This document shows positions 13,283-24,829 of a stretch of 64,000 nt of DNA, one piece after another. A program made the translations under genes and the position numbers. Under the pieces are notes generated by a model, which was not told the DNA's origin, did no database searches, and worked only from the letters and a program-made list of their open reading frames with translations. The stretch spans positions 4,776,629 to 4,840,628 of the forward strand of contig NC_135221.1 in NCBI RefSeq assembly GCF_052324685.1. The letters are read 5' to 3'. Each line of letters starts with the position of its first letter. Positions within the stretch are counted from its first letter, which is position 1. Source of the DNA: Brachyhypopomus gauderio (lineage: Eukaryota > Chordata > Actinopteri > Gymnotiformes > Hypopomidae).

Positions 13283-13664
13283 CGAATGTAGTGAGAGCAA
13301 CCAGCTGAGTCCTTCTGGGGGAGGGGCGGATTAAACAAATGAATACATGATAAGAAATAATTAGAGATCCTCGGATTCAATCAATGGAGTCAAACTGCCA
13401 GGAACACTGTGGCGACTGAGGGAGTTTGTTTGCACTGCGAGGTTTTCAGCAAAGTCAGAGCAGCCATGGCAACTTTGTTCCTCCGGTCTGAGTTCTGATT
13501 GATGTTGGACCTGCACAGCATTTGAGGTGTCAAGATCCCCTCAAGCCCCAATGGAAAAGTAGTGATCCCAAGTTCTTGTTCCCCCCCTGCTGAAGACATC
13601 TGCTAAGCAAAACAAAGCAGAGTGTGGATGTGATTTTAAATAGTGGGTTTAAGCACTCCTGGGT

Positions 13665-13666
<2 letters not shown>

Positions 13667-13709
<43 letters not shown>
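13667..13709. repeat. (GA)n microsatellite
   Basis: Pure purine dinucleotide tract that grades into further GA-rich DNA to about 13745. Confidence 0.95.
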
Positions 13710-13711
<2 letters not shown>

Positions 13712-13749
13712 GAGGAAGAGAGAGGGGAGGTGAGAGAGGGGAGAGGTTT

Positions 13750-14870
13750 GTTTCCTCCGTCATGCTCACACAACCAGCATGATAAGATGGTGAGATACGG
13801 TGGGCCAGACGCTTGGCCGTGCCGTTGCCCTTTAGATTTATGGAGAGGGTCAGATATGAGGAGACGGCTGGAGATGTCAGACCCACTTCGTTGGAATCCT
13901 CTTCATTTCCATAGATACCTGCGAGTCCTCCGCTGGTCACAGCTGATCTAAACCCAAATCTACCTCGCCCATCACTGGAGTCACCCAGAGATAACTCAAC
14001 ACTCTAGGATAGGGGCTTTTAAATGTTAAATAGAGCAGAGGCAGATGCCCCAGTTAAAATGCTTTAGAAGGAGAGGCCTCTGAAAGCTTTGTGACTATGG
14101 TGTGGCTTTTGTTCCATTTAATATTCACGCGTAGATGTTGCCGAGTCCTGGATCAAGGCAGAGGTGGTGAAATGTGGCTCCAGCAGTGGGCCTGGGGCCT
14201 GGCACCGCTTGTGAGCCAACACTGCGCAGGGCTCTCGCGCTCGCATGTGAGCAAGTGTTCTGTCGTTCTAAACAGATCAATACGCTCTCATGTTTACGGG
14301 ATAAATGAAAGCTATTCATGAAACCGGTTCTTTATTTTTTTTCTATGCATGTTTAGCTGTTTCGTGGAATAAAAGGACCACTAAATGAATCCAAGAGGGC
14401 AGGAAAGAGAATAGTCAGGTTCTAATTTACAGCGGTTTAACAATGAGGTTTGTGTGATTATCACCTGAGGACGGACCTCCCAAAAGCAAATCTGCATGGA
14501 GCAGACATTACAACCTTTGTTCAACCTACACAAGCAGCTCTACTTAAACCTTTTATACCCAATTTTGCCAGACACAGGAAAAATCCATAAACTTTGGAAT
14601 TATGTCAAAATAATGCACTGAGGTTTTGACAGATTGGATTTTCCACTGTTCAAAGTCAAAATTGCCTCCACAACATCCCCATATTTTTATGGCAAATGAA
14701 ACGCTGTCCTAATGATGTGTGTGGCCACCGTGGTAAGCGCCGCGTTGTTAACGCCAACATGCTGCGATCCCCCCCAAAAGTGCACACGTTTGAGATCGTT
14801 CCTTCCTGCTCTGTCTGCCACAGATGTTTTATACAGCAGGACCTCTAATGGGAATCAGGACCGGCTGGTC
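13750..14870. other. Intergenic, no recognised gene
   Basis: Ordinary noncoding DNA with only short, motif-free open frames. Confidence 0.45.
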
Positions 14871-14880
14871 CTTCAGTTGG

Positions 14881-15253
14881 GACAGTGTGTGTAATCACAG
14901 TACTGACAGTGTGTGTAATCACAGTACTGACAGTGTGTGTAATCACAGTACTGACAGTGTGTGTAATCACAGTACTGACAGTATATGTAATGACAGTACT
15001 GGCAGTGTGTGTAATCACAGTACTGACAGTGTGTGTAATCACAGTACTGACAGTGTGTGTAATCACAGTACTGACAGTGTGTGTAATCACAGTACTGACA
15101 GTGTGTGTAATCACAGTACTGACAGTGTGTGTAATCACAGTACTGACAGTATGTGTAATGACAGTACTGACAGTGTGTGTAATGACAGTACTGACAGTGT
15201 GTGTAATGACAGTACTGACAGTATGTGTAATCACAGTACTGGCAGTGTGTGTG
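14881..15253. repeat. 24-bp minisatellite, about 15 copies
   Basis: Unit GACAGTGTGTGTAATCACAG plus TACT, with scattered TCACAG/TGACAG and GTGTG/GTATG variants. The unit length is a multiple of three, so several frames stay open through the array; these are not genes. Each unit contains the palindrome CAGTACTG. Confidence 0.97.
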
Positions 15254-15351
15254 GACAACGTTTTTGGCTACAAAATCCACTGAAAAGGGTGCGTAGTTTA
15301 TGAAAACAGCCTGGACGTACTGTAGCTCACCGTAAGCGTGTGCAGCTGAAG

Positions 15352-15401
15352 CGTGTGCAGCGTGTGCGTGTGTGTGTGCAGCGTGTGCATGTGCATGTGC
15401 A

Positions 15402-15433
<32 letters not shown>

Positions 15434-15440
15434 CAGCTGG
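15352..15440. repeat. Degenerate TG-rich repeat
   Basis: GTGTGCAGC, GTGCAT and (GT)n mixtures. Confidence 0.85.
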
Positions 15441-15627
15441 ACCTGTGTGTGCAGCTGTTTGAAGGGGCAGTGCAACAGGATAGGACAGCTTTCCATTCCG
15501 TGACATCCGGCCGGGGCGAGACCCTTGACCACGCCTCAGCCCGGCACACGCACCCCCTGACCCAGCCTCTCTCCGGTGGCACGCCGTCGGCCTCCGGCAA
15601 GCAGAACGGGGCGGGCAGGGCAGGAAC

Positions 15628-15696
15628 CCATGGGTCAGGGCTCCAGAACAGCCAAAGGTGAGATGGGTCAGGGCTCCAGAACAGCCAAAGGTGAGC
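15628..15696. repeat. Short tandem duplication
   Basis: Two tandem copies of a unit of about 33 bp containing GGTCAGGGCTCCAGAACAGC. Confidence 0.85.
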
Positions 15697-15770
15697 TGTG
15701 CAAACCATGTTAATACAATGGGGCAGCAGGGCGGTGGGCAGGGCTGAAAAGATGCCCTCTGTACCTACTT

Positions 15771-15889
15771 ATGCCCCTCCCCTCCTTAGGTCAGGGCTGG
15801 CCTTATGCCCCTCCCCTCCTTAGGTCAGGGCTGGCCTTATGCCCCTCCCCTCCTTAGGTCAGGGCTGGCCTTATGCCCCTCCCATCCTG
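15771..15889. repeat. 34-bp minisatellite, about 3.5 copies
   Basis: Repeats start at 15771, 15805, 15839 and 15873, each beginning ATGCCCCTCCC and containing TTAGGTCAGGGCTGGCC. Confidence 0.95.
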
Positions 15890-16396
15890 CCTTCTAAAGA
15901 TGTTAAGAAGAAGGAGAAGAAAGAAGACCCGCCACTTCACTGGAGTGGGCCACATCCATTATCAGTGGACGTTAACATGAGAAAGGATCCTGCCTGCATG
16001 CATAATTCTGCTGAGTCATTGAAATGGCTTTTTTTTTTTTTTTTGGCCAGCTCGGGGTCTATTGTCATGGACGCATGCATCTGTATCCAAGCTAGGGGAG
16101 GATATTTGTGCTTCCTCAGGGCCGACGGGCCGGCCAGGGTTTTGACATGCGACAGCAGTGGCCTGGTCTTTGGCCAGCAGCCCTTGACGTGCAGATTGGG
16201 TCTGCGTGAGGGGCCGTGCTCCCGTCAGCCTGTTTGATGGACGGAGCGGAGCGGAGGAAGACCCGGGTTGCCAGGGCATCACAGGAGGGTGGGGGTCCAC
16301 CTTTGTGGAGAAACATGTTTGGATGGTGCTGCTACGTGGTGATGTCTGTCCACAGAGTGCACAGGGCCGGACAGTTGAAGGGCCATCAGACATCAC

Positions 16397-16405
16397 ACAC
16401 ATACA

Positions 16406-16453
<48 letters not shown>
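16397..16453. repeat. (CA)n microsatellite
   Basis: CA dinucleotide tract with initial ACAT interruptions. Confidence 0.95.
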
Positions 16454-16456
<3 letters not shown>

Positions 16457-16524
16457 CAACAGATGGAGGAAGCGTGGCCGGTCTGGAGTATCGAACCGTA
16501 AATCTGACAGCAGCTGAGTGCCGA

Positions 16525-17215
16525 CTGTGTGCAGTTAGACTGGTGAGTGTGTGCAGTTAGACTGGTGAGTGTGTGCAGTTAGACTGGTGAGTGTGTGCAG
16601 TTAGACTGGTGAGTGTGTGCAGTTAGACTGGTGAGTGTGTGCAGTTAGACTGGTGACTGTGTGCAGTTAGACTGGTGAGTGTGTGCAGTTAGACTGGTGA
16701 CTGTGTGCAGTTAGACTGGTGACTGTGTGCAGTTAGACTGGTGAGTGTGTGCAGTTAGACTGGTGAGTGTGTGCAGTTAGACTGGTGAATGTGTGCAGTT
16801 AGACTGGTGAGTGTGTGCAGTTAGACTGGTGACTGTGTGCAGTTAGACTGGTGAGTGTGTGCAGTTAGACTGGTGACTGTGTGCAGTTAGACTGGTGAGT
16901 GTGTGCAGTTAGACTGGTGAGTGTGTGCAGTTAGACTGGTGAGTGTGTGCAGTTAGACTGGTGACTGTGTGCAGTTAGACTGGTGAGTGTGTGCAGTTAG
17001 ACTGGTGACTGTGTGCAGTTAGACTGGTGACTGTGTGCAGTTAGACTGGTGAGTGTGTGCAGTTAGACTGGTGACTGTGTGCAGTTAGACTGGTGAGTGT
17101 GTGCAGTTAGACTGGTGACTGTGTGCAGTTAGACTGGTGAGTGTGTGCAGTTAGACTGGTGAGTGTGTGCAGTTAGACTGGTGAGTGTGTGCAGTTAGAC
17201 TGGTGAGTGTGTGCA
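16525..17215. repeat. 22-bp minisatellite, about 31 copies
   Basis: The unit GTGTGCAGTTAGACTGGTGA plus two bases (GT or CT) repeats almost without error for about 690 bp. Copies differ mainly at one position, giving GGTGAGT or GGTGACT. The GGTGAGT form matches a consensus 5-prime splice site. The array is noncoding. Confidence 0.97.
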
Positions 17216-17685
17216 TTGAACACTTAGTCATGGAGCTTTTCTGTTTGGTTTTATACGGTGTCAGCAAGTGTCGAGGCAGTCCCGCAATAGTCCCGCAGTA
17301 GTCTCACAGTAGTCCCGCTGCAATCCCGCGGTGGTCCCACAGCAGACAGGGTGCTAATAAACCACCTGTAATGTGCAGGGCGACTGCCTCGCTCCCTCTA
17401 CAGCTTAAGCCAGAAACCACCGAGCAAACCAGGCCTGAAGTCTCCAGCTAACATGAGATTTATGCCCTCCGCACCATCACAGATCACAATCTCACACACA
17501 CGGCAGCCAACACGGCGTGAAGCCTCAGCTCACGTACTCCACACACAGCCCTGGATATATACACACACTCACACGCCTGTCAATCCATATCTTACATGCC
17601 TGTTGCTACATTTTCCAATGATGGAACATTGACGGATTCAGATAGAAATCTTGATTGAATTAGGTGTTGGTGAAAAGAATCGGTT
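17216..17685. other. Intergenic, no recognised gene
   Basis: Short degenerate AGTCCCGC repeats occur near 17278-17340. Otherwise nothing was recognised. Confidence 0.4.
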
Positions 17686-17687
17686 CC

Positions 17688-17741
<54 letters not shown>

Positions 17742-17915
17742 GTGTGTAGAGGTAGGATTGTGTGTGCTCCTGTGTACGCATGTGTGTACGTGTGTGTGTG
17801 CGCTCATGCGTGTGCATGTTTGTGTGTTCATGCATGTTTTTGTGTTCATGCATGTTTGTGTGTATGCATGTGTGTGTGTGTGTGTGTGCATATATGAGTA
17901 TGTGTGTGTGTGCAC
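17688..17915. repeat. Long degenerate (TG)n tract
   Basis: Pure (TG)n gives way to TGTGCATG-type variants. Open frames rich in Cys and Val, or in His and Thr, are artefacts. Confidence 0.9.
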
Positions 17916-18114
17916 AGACAGGCAGCCGTGCCATTGGGCAGCTAGTACCTGTGGGCGGGGCTCCTACTGGGACACGTTTGGATCCATCAGCTCCCAATGT
18001 GTTCATTAGGCCTGTGATTGGGCCGCGCTGGCATGGGGGGGGGCCTGCCAGACCCATGCTGAATAGTCCTGATTGTGCTCAGCATAAATCGCCATCTGTT
18101 TCAGCAGGAGAGAA

Positions 18115-18318
18115 ACCGGGAGGGAGAAAGAGAGAGGGAGAGAGGGAGGGAGAAAGAGAGAGGGAGAGAGTGAGAGAGGAAGAGAGGGAGAAAGAGTGGG
18201 AGAGAGGGAGGGAGAAAGAGAGAGGGAGAGAGTGAGAGAGGAAGAGAGGGGGAGAGAGAGGGAGAAAGAGAGAGGGAGAGAGTGAGGGAGAAAGAGAGAG
18301 GGGGAGAGAGAGAAGGGG
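18115..18318. repeat. 200-bp purine tract (GA/GGGA)n
   Basis: Almost exclusively A and G on the plus strand, with GAGAGGGAGA-type higher-order copies. Candidate triplex (H-DNA) former. Confidence 0.95.
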
Positions 18319-18550
18319 GGGCAGTAAGCCAGTAAGCCACTTTTTTATCCATCTGCATTTTAGTTAAATTAAAAAAATGGATAAAAGTCTCAGTGGAACT
18401 AGTGCTAATATACTAAACTGCAAGTTTGTTCTTATGATTTTTCATTATAATTAACTGTCAGTATGTGCAAAATACACAGTTTTTGATTAACTTTTTTAAT
18501 TTGGCAGGTCTAAAGATTTCTGGTGCAAAGAAAATTCAGAAATACAGTAC

Positions 18551-18583
18551 ACATACACACACACACACACACTCACACACACA
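18551..18583. repeat. (CA)n microsatellite
   Basis: Short CA tract with one TCA interruption. Confidence 0.9.
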
Positions 18584-20570
18584 TATGCTGGACAGTTTTC
18601 TCACAGTGATGCCACAAATTGTCCCCCGGAATGAAAGCCAGCCCGTGTGGGACAGAAAAGGGCGTTCCAGCCGCCGGGCACGGCCAGGGCTGTGAGGGTG
18701 CGGCTGGGCGCGGGCGGAGGCCTCCAGCAGGGGGAGCAGCTGAGCCCTGCAGAGCAGCAGGCCCAGGAACGTCCAGCCAGACTTGCTAGATTTGCCCCAA
18801 CGGGCGCACACACACTGAACCACGCGCAAGCTCACACGCACACTCTCGTGCACGCTCACACTAGCCCCAAGCTTCATCCGTTTGCTGCGCACGGCCACTT
18901 TTACGTTTGGTGGGAGAGAGGCCCTTGACTCCGCGCCGTCCAACAAGCTTTAAATGTCTCCGCGTCCCCTTCCTGTCCCCTTGTCTGTGTCGCTCCGGGG
19001 ATTTGGGAAGAAAGAACGGACGAAAGGAAGAAAAAAACAGAGAGAGAGGGAACGGAGGAGAGGAGGGATGGACTTTTTGAAGCATCTTTATCGAGCCCGG
19101 CAGTGGCGTCCCCACATGTCCCCGCATGTCCCCACACGTCCTTGCCTCGCCCCGGCTTTCATCCTTTGTGCCGGCCAAGGTGTGTCCAATGCACTGAGGC
19201 TCTGTGCGTGGGGGGGGGGGGACGCATCAGATTCAGTCTGCTGTCTCCAATAGAGACGGGGTTGGAGGGTGGGGGGGGTTTGTGGATAGAGGGGACAGAT
19301 GAAGGGGGGGGGGGGGGGGTGACAAAAAGCCAACTTGCACAGGGCCTGGGCTCTTCAAAGCATGGCTGAACAAAGGCTTATGAAGCGTTACTTCATGGCG
19401 AGTCGTGCCAGATGTAATTGCAGGCTTCTCAAAGATAGCGAATCACGTGCGATGCATCGGCCCCGCCCCTCCACGCCATGAAAGGGTTCGCCGCTGAAAG
19501 CCTCACCAAAGGGAGGGAAACTTTTTCCCGTACTTCAATTAACCGTAAACTAGGGCGTAAATAAGCAGTCCTCTGGGGGGCGCCGTTACAAATCCTCCCA
19601 CTTGCTGACTCCAAAAGGCGATTTCACACATTGAGTTTGACGTACACTGGGAGAACGGGCCTGGACGAGGAGACACTCAACCGTGGTTCCCGCCTTGCAC
19701 ACATGGGTGTGATCGGCCCCGTCTTCACACCGCACGGGGACACACGGGCCATGCGCTCTTAGAGCTGTGTGTCTTCTTCCTGTGTGTCACAATGGCGTCC
19801 CACCGGGACAGGATCACATCACAGTAAAGAAGGGGGCGGGTACTCAGCAAGCCCTGCCCGCCCCCTTGCGTCTAATTGGACGTGGCCAGCGATCGGGTGA
19901 CGGGGACCAATGGGGTTCCAAAGGCTCGCAGACGGAGCTCTCCGGGGATCGAGGGGTTCCATGCTCCCCGTCGCGGGGAGTCCTGCTTAACCCGGCACTG
20001 CGGTTGGGCCAGCAGACATCCAGGGCGTCTTGGGCAGTTGGCACTGGCTCCGATCGACAGTGAGCAGCAGGTTTTTATCTCAGGCACTGGAAAAGAAAGC
20101 ACTGAACTCCAGTGCTGTGATAAAACACAGATTCCTCACCTACTGGTTGAGAGAAGCCTACCGTGGCCAGATCCTCCCTGCGCTCGGGGAACCGTGCCGC
20201 TTTACTGGCCAAACAGCACTGGGTTTTTGTGACAATGGTAAAATAGTGAGATGCTCTTGTTTGTTGAAAGTATAAAGGTTTTAACCTAAGACATAAACAT
20301 AGCCTGACTCTTTCAGACTCTCTCTAGCTGCAGTGATGTCACTAAATGTGTCCTTGCGGGGTCATTCAGAAACGGGACGGTTGCTTCTTTTTGCGTGGCC
20401 TGGTCAAAGTGGAAATGAAAGATCCCTTGTACATGGAAGCGATATTAAATGCCACCTGGCAGTGTGGTGAAGGCCGCGTTCCTCTTTGCATGTCAATGAC
20501 GAGGCCGCCATGAAACGGAATAATTCATCGTTCTGCGCCAGAACCAGCGTGTGCGTCCTGGGTCCCGCGC
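18584..20570. other. Intergenic, moderately GC-rich
   Basis: Contains a 16-bp G run at 19304-19319 and shorter G runs near 19210 and 19272. Open frames on both strands lack recognisable domains. Confidence 0.4.
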
Positions 20571-20576
20571 GCTCAA

Positions 20577-20724
20577 GATGGCGGAGACGGCGATGGGAAC
20601 GCTCGCCGGCCATCGGCCCCGGAGGAAAGAGGAAGGGGTTCGGATGAAAAACACAACAAGTGCTTTCTTGGGTTTCGGGGACGAAGAGGACACTGTAGCA
20701 GGCGAGGAGGAGGAGGAGGAGACG
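20577..20724 (+). CDS. Speculative small ORF or first exon
   Basis: A 49-codon frame begins MAETAMGTLAGHRPRR and ends in a run of Glu. The start lies in a CAAGATGGCGGAG context, which also matches a YY1 site typical of TATA-less vertebrate first exons. The region is locally CpG-rich, and a donor-like GAC|GTGAGG lies at the end of the frame. No homologous protein was recognised. It may be the first exon of an unidentified transcript or a lncRNA, or chance. Confidence 0.15.
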
Positions 20725-21024
20725 TGAGGGACGAAGACGGTCCGGAGGATGAGCGCGGCATGCCGGAGACATGAGTGATTGCCTTGGAAGGTTCGCTCCA
20801 GCCAGGAGCAGCTGGACGCTGTGGGCTCAGACCAGTGGGAGGGCTGGCTAATGTGGCTTAAAAAATGAATTTATTGATGAACACCTCAACCGCTTTTTGC
20901 CAGATAGGCATGTTGAAAACACGCTCTCCGCTCGGAGGAGATGGACAGGTTGAGTCAACAGCACAGGGGTCCTGGAGGTGCAGTGAGAACCTACAGTAGG
21001 CTCAGAATGAACTCCTGCTGTGTG

Positions 21025-21040
21025 CCCCCCCCCCCCCCCC
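21025..21040. repeat. Homopolymer C run (16 bp)
   Basis: Sixteen consecutive C residues. Confidence 0.95.
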
Positions 21041-21796
21041 ATAAGAGGCTGGCAATCAGTCAGGCAACACTGCAGAAAATAGAGCCACACCACACTGTGG
21101 TAGTGACCTGCTCCCCCTCACCCAGACATACAGATGGGCATCCATGGTGCCCCCAGAGGGCTGCCGGTCTCACCCTCACCAGAGGGGTCTCAGCTCCTCT
21201 CAACACCATGCCGGCGGTGTTTAGGTTTCACTGCGTGTGGGGTTTTTTTTTAATAGATGTTCCAAGCCAAAAATCTGACCACACAAGAGACGATTAGGTA
21301 CAACCCAGTAGCTCGCAATTTGCCACAAACGCTGTCACCACGGTGACGCCCCTCATAAACCTCACCTCAGACATGTGTAGACAACATGACAAAACAAACA
21401 CCTTTTACAGTGAATGTAATTGCTACTGCTGGTTTAGAGAGAGAAAGGCTCGTCGAAAGGGAAAACACAGGCCTTACACTGCAGTGTCAAAGTGTCAAAA
21501 ACTCTTGGCCAACATGGTCTTGACCTCTGGAATTTAACGACTGATAACCACTGACACGTTAGGATCACATTGTGAACCGTGCATGGTAGGTTTCTTTCTT
21601 TCTTTCTTCCACTTTTTTGGCCGTCCTGTGTAAACGCAGGGACTCGAACTTGAAATCCGCGTGCGTCAACGGAGGAGCGTTTTGGATGCGTTAGCGCAGA
21701 ACGCGGCCGCTGAGCACGTGCGCGCGTACCATGTTGAGGGCCCCTGCTGCGAGCGGGCACGACAAAGCCTCTCTAACAGGAATACCTCTGGGATCG

Positions 21797-21811
21797 CTAA
21801 TGATTAATTAG
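21797..21811. promoter_or_regulatory. Homeodomain-type motif cluster
   Basis: CTAATGATTAATTAG contains overlapping TAAT/ATTA cores, followed by TCATTAAG at about 21818. Such clusters are common in developmental enhancers, as would be expected near zic genes. There is no evidence of function beyond the motifs. Confidence 0.2.
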
Positions 21812-21924
21812 CTTGTGTCATTAAGTGAAGCAAATGTCACCCTAGCTTCCTGGGGAAGCTGTCGCACCACGTGGGCGCACTGAAGATCCCCACGGGGGCG
21901 GCAGGCTTGGTAGTCGGGTGTATA

Positions 21925-21938
21925 CTGACATCTGGTGG
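21925..21938 (-). promoter_or_regulatory. Weak CTCF-like motif
   Basis: The minus strand reads CCACCAGATGTCAG, which fits the CTCF core except for one T in the GGC position. Confidence 0.2.
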
Positions 21939-22027
21939 TGAAGTGAGGTAGGGCGTCCATACAAGATACCGCCGCCGTCTCAGAGGGGTCGATTGCCATA
22001 TTCAGTTGCACGAAGGTACCCAGACAC

Positions 22028-22225
22028 CAGGGGCGATTTTAGGATCTGGTCTTTAGGGGTGCCCAGCCCCCAGTGCTCACAGAGGCACAATACCAAAGTA
22101 TTGCGCAGGTACAGAGCAAGGTTTTTGCATAATATAATATTTAAAAAATGTGTTGAGCCAGGGGGTGCTGAGCAACTTCACGGTGGTGCTCTAGCACCAC
22201 TAAAAATACCCTAGCCTCGCCCCTG
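22028..22225 (+). mobile_element. hAT-type MITE with perfect 8-bp TSD
   Basis: The element begins CAGGGGCGATTTTAGG and ends CCTAGCCTCGCCCCTG, giving imperfect terminal inverted repeats that both start CAGGGGCGA. It is flanked on each side by CCAGACAC (22020-22027 and 22226-22233). Eight-bp duplications and CAGGGG termini are hAT hallmarks. At 198 bp it has no coding capacity and is nonautonomous. Confidence 0.9.
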
Positions 22226-22233
22226 CCAGACAC

Positions 22234-23205
22234 GATGTAAAAGTCTTTCAGTTCCACTGATTGCTAGGCTATGGGTCATCAAGTTATCTCTGGACTGGTA
22301 ATTGCTGAGTGGCCTTTTACCTCAAAACCTGATTGGTCAAACGCAGTTTTGGCTCCATGGCCACACCCTTGCAGAAAATTTACTGTAACACCCAACCAGC
22401 TATGTTGTCCAATTACACAATCACCAGTCAAAGATCACAATTAAACAACTAACAGGATATGAAATGTCCTTACCCTGAAGGGAAACCGGCGTGGCTTCAG
22501 TGCCCGGGCGGACACCATGTTCCCTCTACACTCCCTACACCGCTGCCTCCGCTAACCTTGGCTGCTTCCTTTCTTAAGCTACTTTTTGCCTTCCCTGCTC
22601 CCTTTCTCTCTTTCCCTGTCCCTCCTCTGACCTGTCTGGGCGGCGGAACAGAGGCCGTCACTCATTAAGGGAGGCTCAGTCGTCTGAGAGAGAGAGACGG
22701 GCCTTTCTGTCCTCGCCAAGGTGAGGAGGCCGTCACTGAAGTGCACAGAAGGACGGCCGACTGTTTGAATGGCCCCTTTAAAAAAAGAGAAAAACACCCA
22801 CGGCTGATAAACACATAGCCAGCAGACACAGACCTCCCTTGGAACACTGTTCCTTCACACACACCCTTACGCACACAATGGCCCACCTGTCAGAGTCTTT
22901 CCACCCAGTAAGCAGGAGCAAAACAGACCAGTCTCTCCCCCCCCGGGTCCCTCTCGGCGTGGGGCAGTGTGGCCTGCGTGTGAATGAGCACTATTCACTC
23001 GTCTTGCTTTCCCAGTTATAACCCCGAGATAATGGCGCGGGCAGTTTCACATGTGCGACCCTTTTCTTGCTGGTCTCTGTCTCCTTCCGTGCGACTGTTT
23101 GTGTCTCCGTCTTTGTGCCTTTGGCATATTAACGCTTTTTACTTCACTTTCACTCACACAGCAAGCAACATCACCTTTCAGTGCCATCAGAAAATAGCTG
23201 GGATT
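22234..23205. other. Intergenic, no recognised gene
   Basis: Ordinary noncoding DNA. Nothing supportable was found. Confidence 0.4.
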
Positions 23206-23208
23206 CAC

Positions 23209-23279
<71 letters not shown>

Positions 23280-23320
23280 ATCAGAGAGACTAAGCGCAAG
23301 TGTGTGTGTGTGTGTGTGGT
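23209..23320. repeat. (TG)n(GA)n compound microsatellite
   Basis: A TG tract of about 55 bp is followed by a GA tract, then a second short TG tract at about 23299-23317. Confidence 0.95.
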
Positions 23321-24375
23321 GAGCGGTGTTTTTTTTCTGTGGTTAGGACGGTCATCCACGCCCCACCGGAGCCAAAGTCGGACAGGGCCAGCAGAGCTTT
23401 GATGGCCCAAAGCCGCCTACACCCTTTATGCGTGTGGGGGCGGAGGCCAGCTGGTTCTAATCCTCCCCATCATCTTTTTCATGTTCTCAGCTACAATATC
23501 ATGACCGCCGCTCTCTACCACGAGCACAACCCAGCCACAAACTGCCGCACGGTGTCCGCTCTGCGTCTCAGGTACGGACGGAGCGCACATGATTATCTCA
23601 GTCCGGTTCCCGAAGATACAGGTTTAACCCGGCAGCGGTTCCAGTGCTCTGATCTGTGCGAGCAGGACCTGCACCACACCACTCTCCCCCCTTCAGGACG
23701 GCCAGACAGAGAGGGTTCATTAAAGACCTTCTTTGGCCCGTGATACTGCCACTCCTTCACAGGGACGCACCACAACACGACCTCTCCGAAATTAATTAGA
23801 GCAGGCGGTTCTGGCGGTCGTGTCACTGATCCTCAATGGTAAATGCAGTGGGGGGGGATCATCTTCGCATGAATGGGAAGCCAACATCTGAGAAGACACT
23901 TTATTTTTCTACACTTGAGGTTTGTTGTCTTTTGTGACCGTTGCGCTATTCATCCGTGGCTTTCACGCAGCTGTGCCCTGGCAGAAACCCCCCCCCCCCC
24001 TTTTGTGGTGGCCCCATGAATGCTGTCCATGGCAGGTAGCCCTCGTAGCAAGTTAATCTCCTGAAAGAGCTCCATACAAGCACTTTTAACGTCTTCCTTT
24101 GGCCCCAAGAGGGCCGTCATCAATTGAACGCTTTGGCCCGTGGTGGTGGCGGTCCACCGCCCTGAATGCTAAGCATCAAGGAAAACGCAAGTAATTACTT
24201 CTAAACTGTTTCAGCATTGGAAACAAACAGCATTGTGTGAATGGAAGCTTTTCTGACGGCCCCGTTCTCTGACGCCCCCGTGCTCTGTACACCGTCTGTC
24301 TTGTCGCTTGTTTACGCGGCTGTAGTTTGGGGGCTGAAAGCTTCTGTGTCCATGCCCTCTTGATCCTGATGGAGA

Positions 24376-24378
<3 letters not shown>
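23321..24378. other. Intergenic, no recognised gene
   Basis: A frame at 23300-23743 is open but lacks domain content or splice context. Nothing else was recognised. Confidence 0.4.
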
Positions 24379-24467
<89 letters not shown>

Positions 24468-24486
24468 CAGAGAAAGAGAGAGAGAG
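24379..24486. repeat. (TG)n microsatellite, about 90 bp
   Basis: Pure TG repeat ending in AGAGAAAGAGAG. Confidence 0.97.
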
Positions 24487-24829
24487 TTCATTTATTTGGT
24501 TGTTTTGTACATGGTATTGTTACATTGAGTTTCTTGACAACATTGGCACGTCTGGAGCTGGTGTGTACTGGCCCTCTCCACGTAACTGAGATCAGAAACT
24601 ATACCGAGTGGAAAGTACTAAATATTTCACTTTTTCGTATTTTCTAATAAGGCTTGTTCCTTTCATTTTGTGGCCACAAGTGCTCTCTAATAAGGTTTGT
24701 TATGAGGAAATAACGTGTGTCCACACCCTTCTACCCCTGTGTAAACCATCTCCAGACAGGACTGGCTCCATAATCCACCGCTGATCTGAACTCCAGGACC
24801 ACGATGACCATAGCGAAAGCTCAGTTATG

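Noticed and set aside
14824-15532. Cys/Asn/Ser and His/Tyr repeat proteins on both strands
   Set aside because: Artefacts of the 24-bp tandem array and the adjacent TG tract.
14881-17215. CRISPR-like arrays
   Set aside because: The repeats are contiguous with no unique spacers, in a vertebrate genome. They are minisatellites.
18721-18740. CTCF site at CCAGCAGGGGGAGCAG
   Set aside because: The GGGGGAGCAG part departs from the GGCGC or GGCAG core, so it was not listed as a feature.
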